NCBI GenBank assembly: GCA_963082975.1
Contig: OY720346.1
Span: 71,725,267-71,789,266, forward strand
DNA length: 64,000 nucleotides
DNA from: Labia minor
Taxonomy: Eukaryota; Arthropoda; Insecta; Dermaptera; Spongiphoridae
Reading direction: 5' to 3'
The translations under genes were made by a program, and so were the position numbers. Below, piece by piece: positions 43,040 through 55,163 of this stretch (position 1 is the first letter of the stretch; each line of letters opens with the position of its first letter). The notes beneath the pieces are model-generated. The model saw only the letters and a program-made list of their open reading frames with translations. It was not told the DNA's origin and did not search any database.

Positions 43040-43262
43040 ACATTTCCATCTTTAATTTTCTGAATTTTATCAATTTTGTTCTTAAAAACAATAGACAAAC
43101 CTATCAAATAGCTTTTCCCCGATGTTGTTCCCGGAGACTGTGTTGACTCCGTCCCATAGACCCCAGTTAGGAAAATTCTCTTGCCAGGTCCGGGACTTGA
43201 ACCCGGAACCATGTGAATGTGAGGCAGGTCCGCTAACCACCCAATGCAAGAGGGCTTCACTA
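43040..43262 (-). mobile_element. tRNA-derived SINE
   Basis: Read on the minus strand from 43262: GGGTGGTTAGCGGACCTGCC (A-box-like) and, about 35 bp on, GGTTCCGGGTTCAAGTCCCG (B box), forming a tRNA-like head of about 75 bp. An unrelated body and an AT-rich tail toward 43040 follow. The acceptor stem does not pair well, so it is a SINE rather than a tRNA gene. Confidence 0.7.
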
Positions 43263-44176
43263 ATTTCCGATATATTTTTAGTTCGGTTTGGAGATTAAAT
43301 AAATAATTAATTAAATAATTTCCCTATATCTAAACCTGTGATTGTTTTCAAAAATTATCTTATTTTTAATTGAAATACTTACAAATTAATTTATTTGTTT
43401 GCTTTATGCGCATTTTAGTAGTTACACTAACATCATAAGCTGGTTTAAATTCAAAATTATTTTTTTTAAATATTTATTAAGTTCAATGTTTAAGTTAAAA
43501 ATGAACTACGATTTTTATGAATATCTTCATAATTATTTATTATTATTAACTTGTAAATAAAAAAATATTATTTATTATTAATCCTAAGACATTTTAGATA
43601 TAGGCATATTACATGATTATATTTTATTACCCATAAGGATATATGTCAGTTGCATATGACCAATATTTTTCTGACATTATATAAATTATCTAAGGATCAT
43701 TCTATCATCAGCCTCATTTTATTTTAATTTTATGTCTGAGCTTTCTCGAGAATGGATCAAATATTAACCTTTGGTCTACCCTACTTACCACACAGTTTTT
43801 AGGTGGATGACGTAAAGTTCACTTGATGCTTAATTTGTCACGAATCTGATAACAATCTCGGTTATTCGATTTTCTGATCAGCCATGATTTCTAACCAAAA
43901 AATGAACGATTAGGCTATTAAAACAAGGTCACCTTAAAATTGTGTTTCCTACAATTTGATCTTAAACTTTTGATAACAGAGGAGTATTCAAAGAAGCTTC
44001 CAAATCATTGTTCAAATTGTGTAAATTCTGAAAGAAAATATGTCGAAATGAATCTTCACTAGTTTATATGATTAACTAATAAAGGTCTAAAAATCAACAT
44101 TTATTATTATATTTGTTCCATTCTTATCTTCCCACTTTTATAAATAGAGAAGTAATTTTGTTATTTTAATTTTCAG
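43263..44176. other. AT-rich DNA upstream of transporter exon
   Basis: A fragment of foldback R lies at about 43278-43330. Otherwise there is no recognisable gene or repeat; no exon encoding TM1-TM3 of the transporter was found. The last bases are the TTTTCAG acceptor of the exon. Confidence 0.5.
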
Positions 44177-44378
44177 GTGTGGTTTGGTCCAGAAGAAGTA
44201 AGCACTGCCTGTTCTCTGGGTGTTTTTGGTAATCAATTGGGAATTGCTTTAGGATTTTTACTTCCACCGATGATTGTAGAAAATACTCCTGATCTAGAAG
44301 AAATGAGCCAACAAATACAAATTCTCAACTATATAATGGCCGCCGGACCTTCAGCACTATTACTCATTATTATATTCT
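44177..44378 (+). CDS. FLVCR: FLVCR-type transporter, exon 'n' (about TM4-TM6)
   Basis: This 202-bp exon after TTTTCAG reads [20 protein letters not shown], then [10 protein letters not shown], then a hydrophobic helix SALLLIIIF. It is the most diagnostic stretch of the FLVCR family. It starts on a codon boundary and leaves one base (T) at its GTAATA donor. That fits the exon at 5847 (needs one base), but does not fit the next exon in this locus (45157, needs two). Exons n+1 and n+2 are therefore missing between here and 45157. It could be a duplicated, non-functional exon inside a long intron or a deleted gene copy. Confidence 0.85.
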
Positions 44379-44482
44379 GTAATAATATTTGTATAAATAT
44401 TATTAAATTTAGTATATATAAAATTATCAAGACTAACCCAATTCTCTACCACTCCCCCCTTGTAAAAATGCATACTTTAAAG

Positions 44483-44702
44483 CAGTGATTCTCAACCTTT
44501 TTTTTACCGCGGCACACTATTAACGGTTTTAATATTTGGCGGCACACAAAGAAAAAGATAACTGTAAAAGTGTACCATATTGAAAAAAAGTGGTCCCAAA
44601 AAGGGTTTACATTTTTTTTAGAACCAAATTAAAGAAAATTAAAAAAAGTCGGAAATGTTTAAGAGCCTCATAATCTCGCGGCACAGTGGTTGAGAATTAC
44701 TG
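44483..44702 (+). mobile_element. hAT MITE with mismatched flanks
   Basis: Close copy of 6675-6897. The left flank is CTTTAAAG, the right flank CATTAACC. The right flank and the following about 385 bp match the sequence after the MITE at 6675, while the left flank does not. Confidence 0.85.
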
Positions 44703-45156
44703 CATTAACCTATCTTATCTTTCTTTTTTATATTGATCAAATCATTTAAGAAACTTTGAGTTTTTAAAAAAATATATATTTCAATTTTAATAATAATAAT
44801 CAATAGAGTTCATATATTAAAACAACCGGCATCCTATGCTGCCAGCGGCATAAAGCTCTTCTTAATATAAAATTATTAATTTTATTCAAATCGTCGTAAT
44901 TATTTTTCTTTTTCTTTTTTTCAATATTTAATAATAATAAAACCAAATTTATATAAATATCTTAAATATTAAAATATATTTTAAAATTATTAAAATATTA
45001 AAAGAAAAATAGCTCCATTAGTAGAAAATTGAGATTAAGGGCTCAAACCAACTCAAGTTTTGAAAAAAAAAAATTTAATTAAAAATTATATGTTTAATTT
45101 TAATATAAATATAATTTTTTTTTTCTAATCACTTTATATTATTTATTTGGTTTTAG
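44703..45156 (+). other. Transporter intron n+2 (second half)
   Basis: Corresponds to 6898-7725 without the extra insertion found there, then continues about 60 bp to the GGTTTTAG acceptor of the next exon. Confidence 0.7.
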
Positions 45157-45267
45157 GACTGTTTCATTGGTTGTCTACATCTTAGGAGGAATTTCTATTT
45201 TCGTCTTAGCCAACATCCTTTTTCTAAAAAATATTATTCTAGTCTATTTCTCTTGTGCGGCAATTGT
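45157..45267 (+). CDS. FLVCR: FLVCR-type transporter, exon 'n+3' (TM9-TM10)
   Basis: This 111-bp exon between TTTTAG and GTAAGT encodes TVSLVVYILGGISIFVLAN and LVYFSCAAIV, two membrane helices. The first base completes the Lys codon opened by exon n+2 (6475-6578 or its copy at 58894). The end leaves two bases that join in frame with the exon at 45525. Ordinary splice signals and an open frame suggest it may still be used. Confidence 0.85.
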
Positions 45268-45524
45268 GTAAGTAAAAACTATATAATTCATTAAATTCAA
45301 TTATTCCTATATTATTTTTTCAATTAATTTATTGAAAAATGTTTTTGTTTGTTATTTTGAATTTTAATTAATTATTTAACAATAAATAAATAGATAAATA
45401 ATATTTAAATGTCTTCATTGATATTCAAACATTTTAAGAGAATACTATTTATTTATTTAGTTAAACAAATATAATACTTTATCTATTATTTTCATATATT
45501 TTCTTTTTCTTTTGTTTTTTTTAG

Positions 45525-45726
45525 GTTTTTTATGTCCGGGTATATCGCTGTGGGCTATGAATTTGCTGCTGAATTAACGTATCCGATTTCAGCTGGAACT
45601 TCCACTTCAGCAATTAATGCTGGCTCAGAAACCTTTGGATGTATATTTACATTAATTGCAGGATGGTCACTTCAGGTTTATGGCGATTGGGCAACTAATC
45701 TAGGATTGTGTATTTCTTTAGGATTG
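45525..45726 (+). CDS. FLVCR: FLVCR-type transporter, exon 'n+4' (TM11-TM12)
   Basis: This 202-bp exon after TTTTTTAG encodes FFMSGYIAVGYEFAAELTYP, the family's signature, and then SAGTSTSAINAGSETFGCIF with a final helix to CISLGL. The GTAATC donor at 45727 implies at least one further exon for the cytoplasmic tail; none was found up to 46634. A Q repeat starts about 70 bp into the intron. Confidence 0.85.
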
Positions 45727-45794
45727 GTAATCCGAATTCAAGCTAATTTTTGCGTCTTCCTTAACAAAATTACATTAAACTTTTTATGAATTAT

Positions 45795-46197
45795 GAATTA
45801 TGAAATAAATATGATTTTCCCGAGGATAAAACCAATACAAAGTGCATGATTCGTGGTGATATATAAAAAAAATCTCCTCATGTGAAATTTGGTGTGAAAA
45901 TAACCCTTCCCTTCCTATCGCCGATCGCTAATACTACCACTTCCGGTTTCCGGATTTGCACCAAAAGTTGATCAATTCATCCCACTGATGCATTAAGTAA
46001 ATATACCAAATTTCATCAAAATCCGTTGAGCCGTTCAGGCTGTACACATCTATACGGACGGACAGACGGACGGACAGACATCATGCTAAAAATACTTTTT
46101 TCTGTTTAGAAAATGCATGATTCGTGGAGATATGTAAAAATCTCCACATGTGAAATTTGGTGTGAAAACAATACCTCCCTTAATCTCGTCGGTCGGT
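45795..46197. mobile_element. Repeat Q, copy 3 (truncated)
   Basis: GGATAAAACCAATACAAAGTG through the CGGACGGACAGACGG tandem to CGTCGGTCGGTAA. The end with the GGCCAGGTCC motif is missing. Lies in the intron after the last transporter exon found. Confidence 0.75.
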
Positions 46198-46634
46198 AAT
46201 TATTGATTTTGATTATAATATTATAGTATAGTAAATGAGAGATTAATTATTAATTTTATATAATTAACAAACCTTTCCAAAGTGGTAGGAATTTCTATTA
46301 AAAGAAATAAATTTTAAATTTCTTAAATATGTTTGTTAAATAACGCTGATATGAAGTGCCGAATTAACTATTTATTTATTGTAAATGGTTAATTATATAT
46401 TTTATAAATAATTATTATTAGATATTATGATTATGATAAGTACAGTGAATAGAAATCTAAATAATCAAATTGTTTCAATTTCAATATTTCATTTAAATTA
46501 CATAAAATCTTATATATATGTAAATGAAAGATAAACTGTAAAATTTAATATTATTCTTAAACATATTCTCCGAGTGCATAAGTTTTCTTCTTTCGATACA
46601 TTATATTTTTTTCACTATTCTATTAAATATTTTA
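46198..46634. other. AT-rich DNA, no gene seen
   Basis: Featureless AT-rich sequence between the Q repeat and the second Helitron; the expected last transporter exon was not recognised here. Confidence 0.5.
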
Positions 46635-48088
46635 CCAGCTGGTCAGAGCGCCTTCGGCGCTCTTCACAGCTGGACGGGGGCTCCGCCCCCTGTACCCCCG
46701 AGTGGTACATCGTATTTGGTTAAAAGTAGTAAAAGGTTTTCATCCATTTTGTTTCAATCATTATATTACATAAAACATTCATTTCTTTTTGTGTTCTTAT
46801 TTAAAATATATTTTAATTTAATCAGTAAATTAATTATATATATTATTATTGTATATGTTATATCTATCTATTTATATAACTCAAAGATACTCGAAAGTTC
46901 TTGGCTACATTTCTCCAAATGTCCCTATCCTGAGCCCTTGTCCCATCTCTCTTACGTCCCTTCCTATGCGTCCATGGTCTTTACTGCATGATAACAGGCG
47001 TTTCCCGATTGATACCTCCATTTAAATTCTTCTCAAATATTATTATCCTTCGTGATTATAAATATTTTTTCTTATCACTATTAATTTCAAACCTCCATTA
47101 ATTTTTCCTCGCCATTCAAATAATAACATACAAACAGAAAAGTAGGCGTGTTGATATAAAATATATACCTGTGACACCGAACTATCACTCGACCCTTTAA
47201 CCAATTTATACAATTTATTTTTATATACTTTAAAAATTTTACAATTTTTTAATTATTTATTATAATTGTTAAATGGAATTTCTAAAAATGACCCATTAAA
47301 AATTTGTTTCCTAAAATGTTTCAAAATAATTCAAAGAATATTTTGTTTATAAGTTTATTTTTTTAATATTTTATTTATAAAACACGAAAACATTTAAAAT
47401 TATATGAATAATTGATCTCATAATTGGATTTTTCATTTTCAATTGACGATTTGAATTCATAAAAGTAAGTATATAAGAATATAAGATATATTATGGGTGA
47501 ATTCAAAATGTATGAAGGGACACATAGATAGATATAACATTTACAATAATAATATATATAATTAATTTACTGATTAAATTAAAATGTATTTTAAATAAGA
47601 ACACAAAAACAAATAAATGTTTTATCTAATTGAATATTTGATATTGTTTGAATATTTAGTAAATAATATTTTATAATATTTACCGGAGTATAATAATTTG
47701 ATAACGTCATTTAATTCTCCTACTATATATCGAATCGAATATAAAGATAAATCTTCTTTTAAACGTTGTGTGAAACAATTTCAAATAATTTAAATGTAAA
47801 ACTATTAATGAAATTAAAAAATCAAATATATGAATATAATATAAATATTTTTAATTTTATTTTAAGAATAGATATATATATCTCACAGGCGGTGGTTGTG
47901 ACGTCATCCATATATTATAAATTTAAATTAAGAAGAACTAATAAAGTTTCGTGAGATGTGATCAATAAAACTCAATTTTTCTTTATAAATACTATCTCTG
48001 TTGTGAATTTCAAAAAAATCGTTAGAGCGGTTTTTGAGAACAATGAAACAAAGAAACAAACAATTTTTACTCGTATAAGAAGATAAGA
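46635..48088 (-). mobile_element. Non-autonomous Helitron, copy 2
   Basis: Same ends as 40627-42037: minus-strand TCTTATCTTCTTATACGAG after A, and the AGAGCGCCGAAGGCGCTCT hairpin plus CTGG before T. The first about 400 bp and last about 330 bp are close to copy 1; the middle differs. No coding capacity. Confidence 0.85.
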
Positions 48089-48722
48089 TTTATAAAATAT
48101 ATTATTTTATACATATGAAGGAAAAGTTATATTTGAAAAGTTTATACATATATAGAAATCCTTTTTAAAATTTCCAAAAAAATATGATTTAAATTTATTT
48201 CCATAAAAAAAGTGAAAATAATATGTATAAATTATACATTTTTTACTGGTATTGTAAAATTTAGAATTAATATTTTTATAATTTTATACCAATTGTTATT
48301 TCACCATAGTAATTTAAATTTGAAAAAATATGAAAAAGCTAATTTCTAAAATTTGCCTACAAGGAAATCAGATTTATTTTTGTTTATGTTCTTAGCGATT
48401 CAAAGCACAATTAAATGATCAAAATAGAACAGTATTTAAATAAATAAATAAATAAATAAATAAGATACCAAAGCTAATACAAACAGTATTACTGAGTAGT
48501 TATATATACACTTCTATTTCAGTTTTTATGTACAAGTCTTAATTATAAATCCAAAATCCAGCTACGGTTGTGTAATATAATTAACATTAATATAATTAAC
48601 ATTTAAATTTGTTTTTTTAAGTTTAAACATATAAAATATTACTTTTTAAGTCATAAAAAATATTTTTACTCTAATTAATAAATCACTTACTATTAAATTT
48701 AGTAAAAATATTTTTTATAAAT
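48089..48722. other. AT-rich DNA with short AATA microsatellite
   Basis: No gene seen. (AAAT)n run of about 6 units at 48437-48462. Confidence 0.5.
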
Positions 48723-48978
48723 TCGTTTACCTTTCAACCTCATGGACCCGGGTTTAAGACCGGAGGTGGGGGAAGGGTTAAGGGTATTTTTGATTGTAAG
48801 ATCTATCCATCCAGCCTAGGAAATTAAAATTGGAAATCTTTTAGAAATAAGATGTAGCGAACTCCGATCAAGAACATCAAGATAAAGGTTGAGAGGAATC
48901 ATTGTAGTGATCATACAACAACTCTACCCACTTAGCCTGGTGTCCACTTGATTGTTCTTTCATAAAATGTGGTATTTA
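48723..48978 (+). other. Possible SINE-like block
   Basis: GC-richer segment containing GACCCGGGTTTAAGACCGG (B-box-like) at about 48747, without a clear A box or tail. Assignment weak. Confidence 0.3.
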
Positions 48979-48988
48979 GAAATCAAAT

Positions 48989-50286
48989 TTTTTTTTTTTT
49001 TTTTTTTTTATATATATATTATTTCAGAAAATATACAATCTGCCTATTTTAATATAGGCAATAAGTAATTTTTATAAAAAATGAAATACAAACAATACAT
49101 ACATATCATTGGCAATACAATATCATGCCAAGCAACATAATTGCACTTAACACACACATATTAGTTTTAAATATTATACACTAAACACACACACTCATCC
49201 CGAACATTTCGTAAACACGCACTTCACTTTGTCACACATGAATGTCAAAATTTTCTATATTAGCGAGATCCAATATATCATATCTTTTTAATCTCTTGAT
49301 TGTATCATCCCAAACTAGTAATTTTTTAACTAACACATTTGGATGGTTTTCCATTTTTTTAATATACTTTTCACTTAGGATGTTTATTTCATCATTTAAG
49401 TTTTTAATTTCTAAGTCCCTTTGTATGAATCTAATTGGAACATACCACGGGGCTCTTACAAGATTTTTAAGTGTTTTGTTTTGAAAACTTTCAATTTTTT
49501 TTATGTTAGTTTTTGAGGCTGATCCCCAGAGTTGGATCCCATACATCAGTTTTGGTTTGATTATGGATTTGTATAGAAGAACTTTGCTTTCTAATCCTAG
49601 GCTAGAATGTCTCCCTAAAAGCCAATATAGTTTTCTATACTCTTCCCTTGAGTGGACAATTCTAGCTGAAATATGTTTTTTCCAAGTCAAGCGCCTATCT
49701 AGATGGATTCCTAGGTATTTTGCCTCATCTTTTTGCGGAATGATAGATTTATTCATGTATATTGGTGGGCATGTTTGCCTATTTAAGTTGTAGGTGACAA
49801 ATATAGATTTGGTTGCATTTATCTTTAACCGCCATCTTTTAAACCAAAGAGATAACATATCGAGATGAGTTTGAAGTCTTTCAGATACGACATTATGATT
49901 TACATTTGTTGAAATGATTGCAGTATCATCAGCGAAAGTTGCTACGTCATTATAAGGAGAGAGAGGCATGTCTATCATATATAATAGGAAAAGGGCTGGC
50001 CCTAGAATACTACCCTGAGGGACTCCTGCTCTAATTTGCATTAAGTTGGAGGAAGAACACCCATATTTAACAAAAAAGTGTCTATTCGATAGATAAGACT
50101 TTAATAATTGATAAAATGTGTCTGGTAAATAGTTTTTAATTTTATAAATTAACCCTGTGTGCCAAATTTTATCAAAAGCCTGTGTTATATCAAGATATAC
50201 TATTCCACAGTAAGATTTACTTTCAAATGCATCTTTAATTTTTTTAACTACCCTATGCACCTGTTCGATAGTAGAGTGTTCTTGAC
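48989..50286 (-). mobile_element. 5'-truncated Jockey-type LINE
   Basis: Flanked by the duplication GAAATCAAAT (48979-48988 and 50287-50296). The poly(A) tail appears as the T run at about 48989-49008. Only the C-terminal part of ORF2 was copied. Short truncated insertions like this are the usual product of target-primed reverse transcription. Confidence 0.9.
49232..50286 (-). pseudogene. Jockey-type reverse transcriptase fragment
   Basis: An open fragment from RQEHSTIEQVHR at the truncation point through YLDITQAFDKIWH, AGVPQGSILGPALF and FADDTAIIS to the C-terminal domain ending NFDIHV. No stop inside, so the insertion is young, but there is no promoter, endonuclease or start of the RT. Confidence 0.88.
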
Positions 50287-50296
50287 GAAATCAAAT

Positions 50297-50892
50297 AAAT
50301 AAACAAAAATGATTCATACCTGAATGCATTTTATTTTGATGTTTCTTGTTTGACACCGATAATTTTATCTCGCAAACATGCATTTAATTTTAATTTTAAA
50401 TCCATTTAAAATGAATATGCATTGATCTCTCAACTGATGTTTACTATATTCAACCCATCGATCTATTTTCAATGTTGTAAATAATTTTTTTTTTAATTTA
50501 ATTTAACATTTTTGATTGGCATTTGAAATATGATATGATATATATACTCGTATATGCCTATATAGGTATATCAATTAATAAAGAATTGCATATTTTTCCT
50601 TTCACGTGTAAATATCAAATTTTTTTCATTAGCATACTTAAAAAGAAAATTTTATTTATTTTCTTGTTTCGAAGATTTGAAAATATAAGGAGAGTTGCCA
50701 CCTCTCCGATAACACTTAATTTTAAGGTGTTATCTCTTGGTTTAAAAATTTATAGTTTAAAATTATTATAGTCGTGAAGAAAATAATGAACTTTAGAAGA
50801 TATCAAACAAGTATAGGACTATGGTACTCGATAAAATCTATATATATGAAATATTTATTTGTATATATATATATATTTTATATTTTTAAATT
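50297..50892. other. AT-rich DNA, no gene seen
   Basis: Unassigned AT-rich sequence between the truncated LINE and the next Q repeat. Confidence 0.5.
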
Positions 50893-51532
50893 TAAATAAG
50901 TTGACTTGTGGCCAGGTCCAAACCGACCGAAGGTTTGAAGTAAATTAATTTCCAGATACAGAAACAATTTCAAATAATTTTAATATATCTATTAATGTAA
51001 TAAAAAACAGATATGGATACATAAATAATAAATATTTTTAATTTTATTTTATTTATAATATATATATGCAAGACCAAGCTGTGACGTCATGAATGGCTGG
51101 ATGACGTCATATAATTTTAAATCAAGAAAAAACTAATAAATATGATTTTTCTCGAGGATAAAACCAATACAAAGTGCATGATTCGTGGTGATATGTAAAA
51201 AATCTCCTCATGTGAAATTTGGTGTGAAAATAACCCTTCCCTTCTATGCGTCGATTGGTAATACTACCACTTCCGGTTTCCGGATTTGCACCAAAAGTTG
51301 ATCAATTCATCCCACTGATGCATTAAGTAAATATACCAAATTTCATCAAAATCGGTTGAGCCGTTCAGGCTGTACACATCTATACGGACGGACAGACGGA
51401 CGGACAGACATCATGCTAAAAATACTTTTTTCTGTTAAGAAAATGCATGATTCGTGGAGATATGTAAAAATCTCCGCATGCGAAATTTGGTGTGAAAACA
51501 ATACCTCCTTTACTATCGTCGGTCGGTAAAAA
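50893..51532. mobile_element. Repeat Q, copy 4 (complete)
   Basis: Starts AAATAAGTTGACTTGTGGCC and ends GTCGGTCGGTAAAAA, with two TGACGTCA (51082, 51102) and the CGGACGGACAGACGG tandem. The most complete single Q copy here. Confidence 0.75.
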
Positions 51533-52936
51533 CTTGATGAGATTATGTGTAATGTTTAAATATGAGAGAATATTATGTGAGAACGTGATGCGTGATTGAT
51601 TGATTGATTCTTTCTGATTTTAACAAAAAGTAAAGAAAATTGGAAAAAATAATTTCTGTTGTTTCCTATGGATACTTGTTTGACATGTTATTTCATATAA
51701 TTCTATATTCTGTGTTCATTCTCCTTATATATTAAAACAAAATAAAAAGAAAAATAATACTTTTGTTATAACGTAGAAATTAACAGTCCAAATGAACAAT
51801 AATAATAATAACAACATTAAAGTAAATATTTATAGAGGTGATTGATTTTTTTTTTCTTATAAATCCCCAAGAATTTTAATTTTTATAGAAAAACAAAACA
51901 AAAGAAAAATCATTTGAAAAGATAAATTATTATAAAATAATAACGAAAAGACAAGTACGCATTTTACGATATATATAAATAAATATAATAATATATATAT
52001 ATATAAATTAAATAAATAATAAAAAAACGATTAAAATTGAACGTCCTCTTTTTCTTATTATTCTAAATAAAAACTTTTCAATATATATATATATATATAG
52101 GTATATAAATTGTTTTGTTATATATGAAATATTTTTATATCATTCCTAAGCTTGCATAAATGCTTTCTATTGCATAGATTATTTTAAAAAAATTAACCAA
52201 ATATTAATTAAGAAAAACGTGTTTTATTTATTTATTTTTCTTTTCTAATCCTTTGTTTCCACACCACAGAATATGAAAATATTCCTTATAATTATAAATT
52301 TTGTTTCAATCGATAATATTTTTAAAATTTTTTGTCTTAATTTATTTAAATTAATATTTGATATTAATGTGATAATTTTTTACGTTAATTGTATTTATTT
52401 TTTACACGCTTTTATTGGCTCTTAAAAAAAAAGATAAATATTTTTTATTAGTGTTTTCGAAATATGGTCCTCAAGCCCGGAAGACATTTTGAAAATTGTA
52501 TTTTGGCTCGCGCTTAAAAGTATTTTCCCAACCCTGTATGGGAAAAAGAAAAGGGCTGTATTTAGGGTTTTCCAGGAAATTATTCGATCCATGCTTGGAC
52601 TTCAACGAACATTTAAAAAAAAAATAATTGGCAAAATAGAGTTATGGCCTTACCAACCCATTTTGCTATTCGTTTTTATGTAATAGATTATTATATTATA
52701 TTAAATTTCAATTTATATATTATCTAAAATAATTTTTCAAGAAGCAAAATATTCAGGTATTTGAAAAATCTATGAAACAATTTATTTTTAACTTGGTTCC
52801 TTGTTCATTAACAATTGAATTTTGTTTGCTTGTAGAAGAATGAAAAAAAGGAGAAAGCAACAAAAACGACTTTTTCAAAGCTTTTGTGTTTACTTGAAAA
52901 GAAGAGACAATAATAATAATAATAATAATACAACAA

Positions 52937-53837
52937 TAAGCGGGAGTGTCCTCCCCTAGACTTTCCCGCATATAAATAGGTATAAAGAGTTGCGAATGAA
53001 TATTTAGAATGTAATAAAGTGCTACTTCCGGTTAACTGATATTTTAAATGTAAAAAAAAACAGATATGGATATAATATAAATATTTTTAATTTTATATTA
53101 TTTATAATATATAAGGGCTGGCTGTGACGTCATATAATTTTAAATTAAGAAAAAACTAATGAATATGATTTTTCTCGAGGATAAAACCAATACAAAGTGC
53201 ATAACACGTGGAGATATGCCTTCACGTGAAATTTGATATGAAAATAACCCTTCACTTCCTCTCTTCGATCTTCAATACTAGCACTTCCGGTTTCCGGATT
53301 TGCACCAAAAGTTGATCCATTCATCATACTGATGCATTAAGTAAATATACCAAATTTCATCAAAATCCGTTGAGCAGTTCAGGCTGTACACATCTATACG
53401 GACGGACGGACAGACATCATGCTAAAAATACTTTTTTCTGTTAAGAAAATGCATGATTCGTGGAGATATGTACCTAAAAATATCCATAGTTGAAATTTGG
53501 TGTGAAAACAATACCTCCCTTACTATCGTCGGTCGGTAAAAAGGAAACGCTACTTGTATAGGTAAAATGTCACTTCCGGTAGTCAGATCATGATGAAATT
53601 TGGTATCTGAATTTTTTTCATATTTTTAAATCTATATACAAAATATGAAGCAAATATCTCGAAGCAAACTGGTACTTTACTTGAAAGGTAAACGCAACCA
53701 TTGTAGGTAAAGTACCACTTCCGGTTAACCGATTTTGACGAAATTTTGATAGAAATCTACAAACTGTGAATAATATCGGTGTACCAAATTTCGAGGTCCT
53801 AGCTTGATTAGTTTTTGAGTAAATTTGCTTACAGACA

Positions 53838-53868
<31 letters not shown>

Positions 53869-54052
53869 CATACATACATACATACATACATACATACATA
53901 CATACATACATACATACACACACACAGACATAATTCCAAAAATGGTATTTTCCGACTCATGGAGGTCTAAAACGTCAAGATCTATCAAAATCTCGAAGTC
54001 GAAATTTTTGACGATTCCAATACTTCCCTTATACGAAGTATGCGGGAAAGTA
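52937..54052. mobile_element. Composite insertion in BR copy 3
   Basis: Left edge TAAGCGGGAGTG...ACTTTCCCGCATA, right edge TATGCGGGAAAGTA, inverted around CTTTCCCGCATA, with a possible TA duplication. It contains a Q fragment (about 53048-53541, TGACGTCA at 53125) and a segment with the (CATA)n microsatellite. Non-coding. Confidence 0.65.
53837..53929. repeat. (CATA)n microsatellite
   Basis: Nearly 20 units of CATA followed by a few CA units, inside the insertion above. The frames through it are low-complexity artefacts. Confidence 0.95.
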
Positions 54053-55163
54053 AAAAGGATCTTGGCCAAAGATACTTCGGATGTGCTATTTTAGTTCAAG
54101 AAAAAAGATATTCAAGGGTTTTTTTTTGGTTGTGACAAAAGTTGGAATGAGAATTTATTGAAATTTTAAAATGTATTTAGAAAGTTCTAAAACATCTTAT
54201 TTTAGCTGATCTTAATATTTTTAATTATTATAATATATTATTATATAAATTATTAATTTAAATATCGAGAACAATACATTCATGGGTTCTCTTTATTAAA
54301 AATATTCTTAATTATTTAAATTTGTACAAACTTGTATTAATTTATTAGACTAAAATTGTAAGAGAAACCATATAATATAATAAATATTATGTAGATATAT
54401 TATATAAGGATTTATTTTTATATTATATATAAAGAATATAGGAAAGGATATGAGATTGAATAAGGAAAATAAAATAAATTCACAAATTTCATTTTATAAT
54501 ATTTATTAATATTCAATGAATTATTATTATTAACATTAATTAAGATATACATTACAAATATTAAATACAATCGCCATTTTTTAAATAAAACATCAATTAC
54601 TATATAATGAACAAAAATAGTATTTATTTTAATAGTCATTATATTTATAATTTATGACTTAAATAATAAAATAATTTTAAAAATTATTTAAAATTATTTT
54701 TTAAATAATTTAATTTCAATAAAATAAAACAAAATTACAAAATGTTTATTTATTATTATCTACAATAATATCTTTTAAAAATTGTGCAATACAAATATTT
54801 TAGAATAATATATTTATAATATATATTTAACTTTAACATTATTTTTTTTTCATTTAAATACAAGCATACAATGGTAATTTATTTAATTTTTTATTATAAT
54901 AAAGTAGTATTTATTTTCAATTATTAAAAACTATATATAAGTATTTTTAATTTACATATTATAAAACATAAATCATATATATATTAAAATAACTTAAACT
55001 TTTATAACGATCATAAGAAATATTTATAAACATTTATTTTCAATACACTTACATTATAACCAAATATAAAAACCGATAAAAGGTAATATTGAAATCAATA
55101 GTCTACACTTTCAATAATACTTGCACAAGGTAACAATTTTTTCATAATCCGAAAGTCCCTCGA

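Noticed and set aside
53618-54094. Open frames of repeated YVCM or HTYI residues
   Set aside because: These are translations of the (CATA)n microsatellite.
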